Source: Planctomycetaceae bacterium (lineage in GTDB: Bacteria > Planctomycetota > Planctomycetia > Pirellulales > Thermoguttaceae). From it: 6,390 bases of DNA. The notes under the pieces are model-generated. The model searched no databases and had not been told where the DNA came from. It saw only the letters and a list, made by a program, of their open reading frames with translations. The DNA is taken from the NCBI GenBank assembly GCA_031267635.1, contig JAIRYX010000262.1:1-6390 (forward strand). Reading direction: 5' to 3'. The translations under genes and the position numbers were made by a program. Positions 6,347-6,390 of the stretch are shown here, in pieces; position 1 is the stretch's first letter; each line of letters opens with the position of its first letter.

Positions 6347-6390
6347 CGGTTATTGGCTTCAATAATCCGGTTATTGGCTTCAATAATCCG
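6347..6390. repeat. 21-bp tandem repeat, unit is a hairpin, runs off the edge
   Basis: Two identical 21-base units (6347-6367 and 6368-6388) are followed by the first two bases of a possible third at the window edge. Within each unit TTATTG (6350-6355, 6371-6376) pairs with CAATAA (6360-6365, 6381-6386) around GCTT, with GG/CC extending the stem past one bulged T. The period is a multiple of three. The minus strand is open from 6390 to a TGA at 6325-6327, encoding two RIIEANN heptads, so the end of a repeat-bearing protein cannot be excluded. Confidence 0.7.

Larger units (their letters stand above)
6063..6390. other. Non-coding, structure-rich right end
   Basis: No convincing gene is present. 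Short open frames on both strands here (for example 6098-6310 plus and 6162-6383 minus) show no recognisable domain or good ribosome site, and they run straight through hairpins and tandem repeats. From about 6190 the DNA becomes distinctly more GC-rich than the AT-rich spacer before it. It contains the separate repeat and hairpin features listed below and may be a composite of dispersed repeat elements. Confidence 0.5.

Noticed and set aside
6162..6383. Minus-strand 73-residue open frame
   Set aside because: It begins inside the tandem repeat and crosses several hairpins; the arginine/proline-rich translation looks like translated repeat DNA.
6347..6390. CRISPR array
   Set aside because: The units abut directly with no spacers and are only 21 bases long, so this is a simple tandem repeat.

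Overview
The window reads as a chromosomal segment of a planctomycete-like bacterium (phylum Planctomycetota). It probably comes from a moderate-GC lineage rather than the usual high-GC marine ones, because the genes are balanced in composition and the spacers are strongly AT-rich. The assignment is inference. It rests on a secreted DUF1080 (3-keto-disaccharide hydrolase) protein, a family greatly expanded in planctomycetes, on a Wza-type lipoprotein, and on a UvrC that stops right after its RNase H-like domain with no C-terminal helix-hairpin-helix.

Layout, left to right. Positions 1-210 (minus) hold the first 70 codons of a transposase resembling the IS1634/IS4-type DDE group, cut by the window edge; its insertion-sequence end probably lies near 311-330. 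An AT-rich spacer follows, with a 91-bp element bounded by long inverted repeats (515-605). A polysaccharide-export lipoprotein (640-1911, minus) comes next, then a 350-bp spacer, miaA (2268-3233, minus), and a divergent promoter region. uvrC (3604-5088, plus) follows and ends in a perfect 9-bp hairpin. It converges on the DUF1080 gene (5239-5988, minus), which has a well-formed promoter overlapped by a small palindrome. The right end (6063-6390) has no convincing gene but is rich in structure: a second copy of the uvrC-hairpin core, two GC-rich hairpins, a third hairpin, and a 21-bp tandem repeat whose unit is itself a hairpin.

The genes are not an obvious operon or joint pathway. MiaA (tRNA modification) and UvrC (nucleotide excision repair) are housekeeping genes. 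The export lipoprotein and the DUF1080 protein both concern the envelope and carbohydrates, but they lie far apart and appear to be transcribed separately. I see no clear new multi-gene system. The least explained material is the repeat and hairpin DNA at 515-605, 5092-5113 and 6152-6390.
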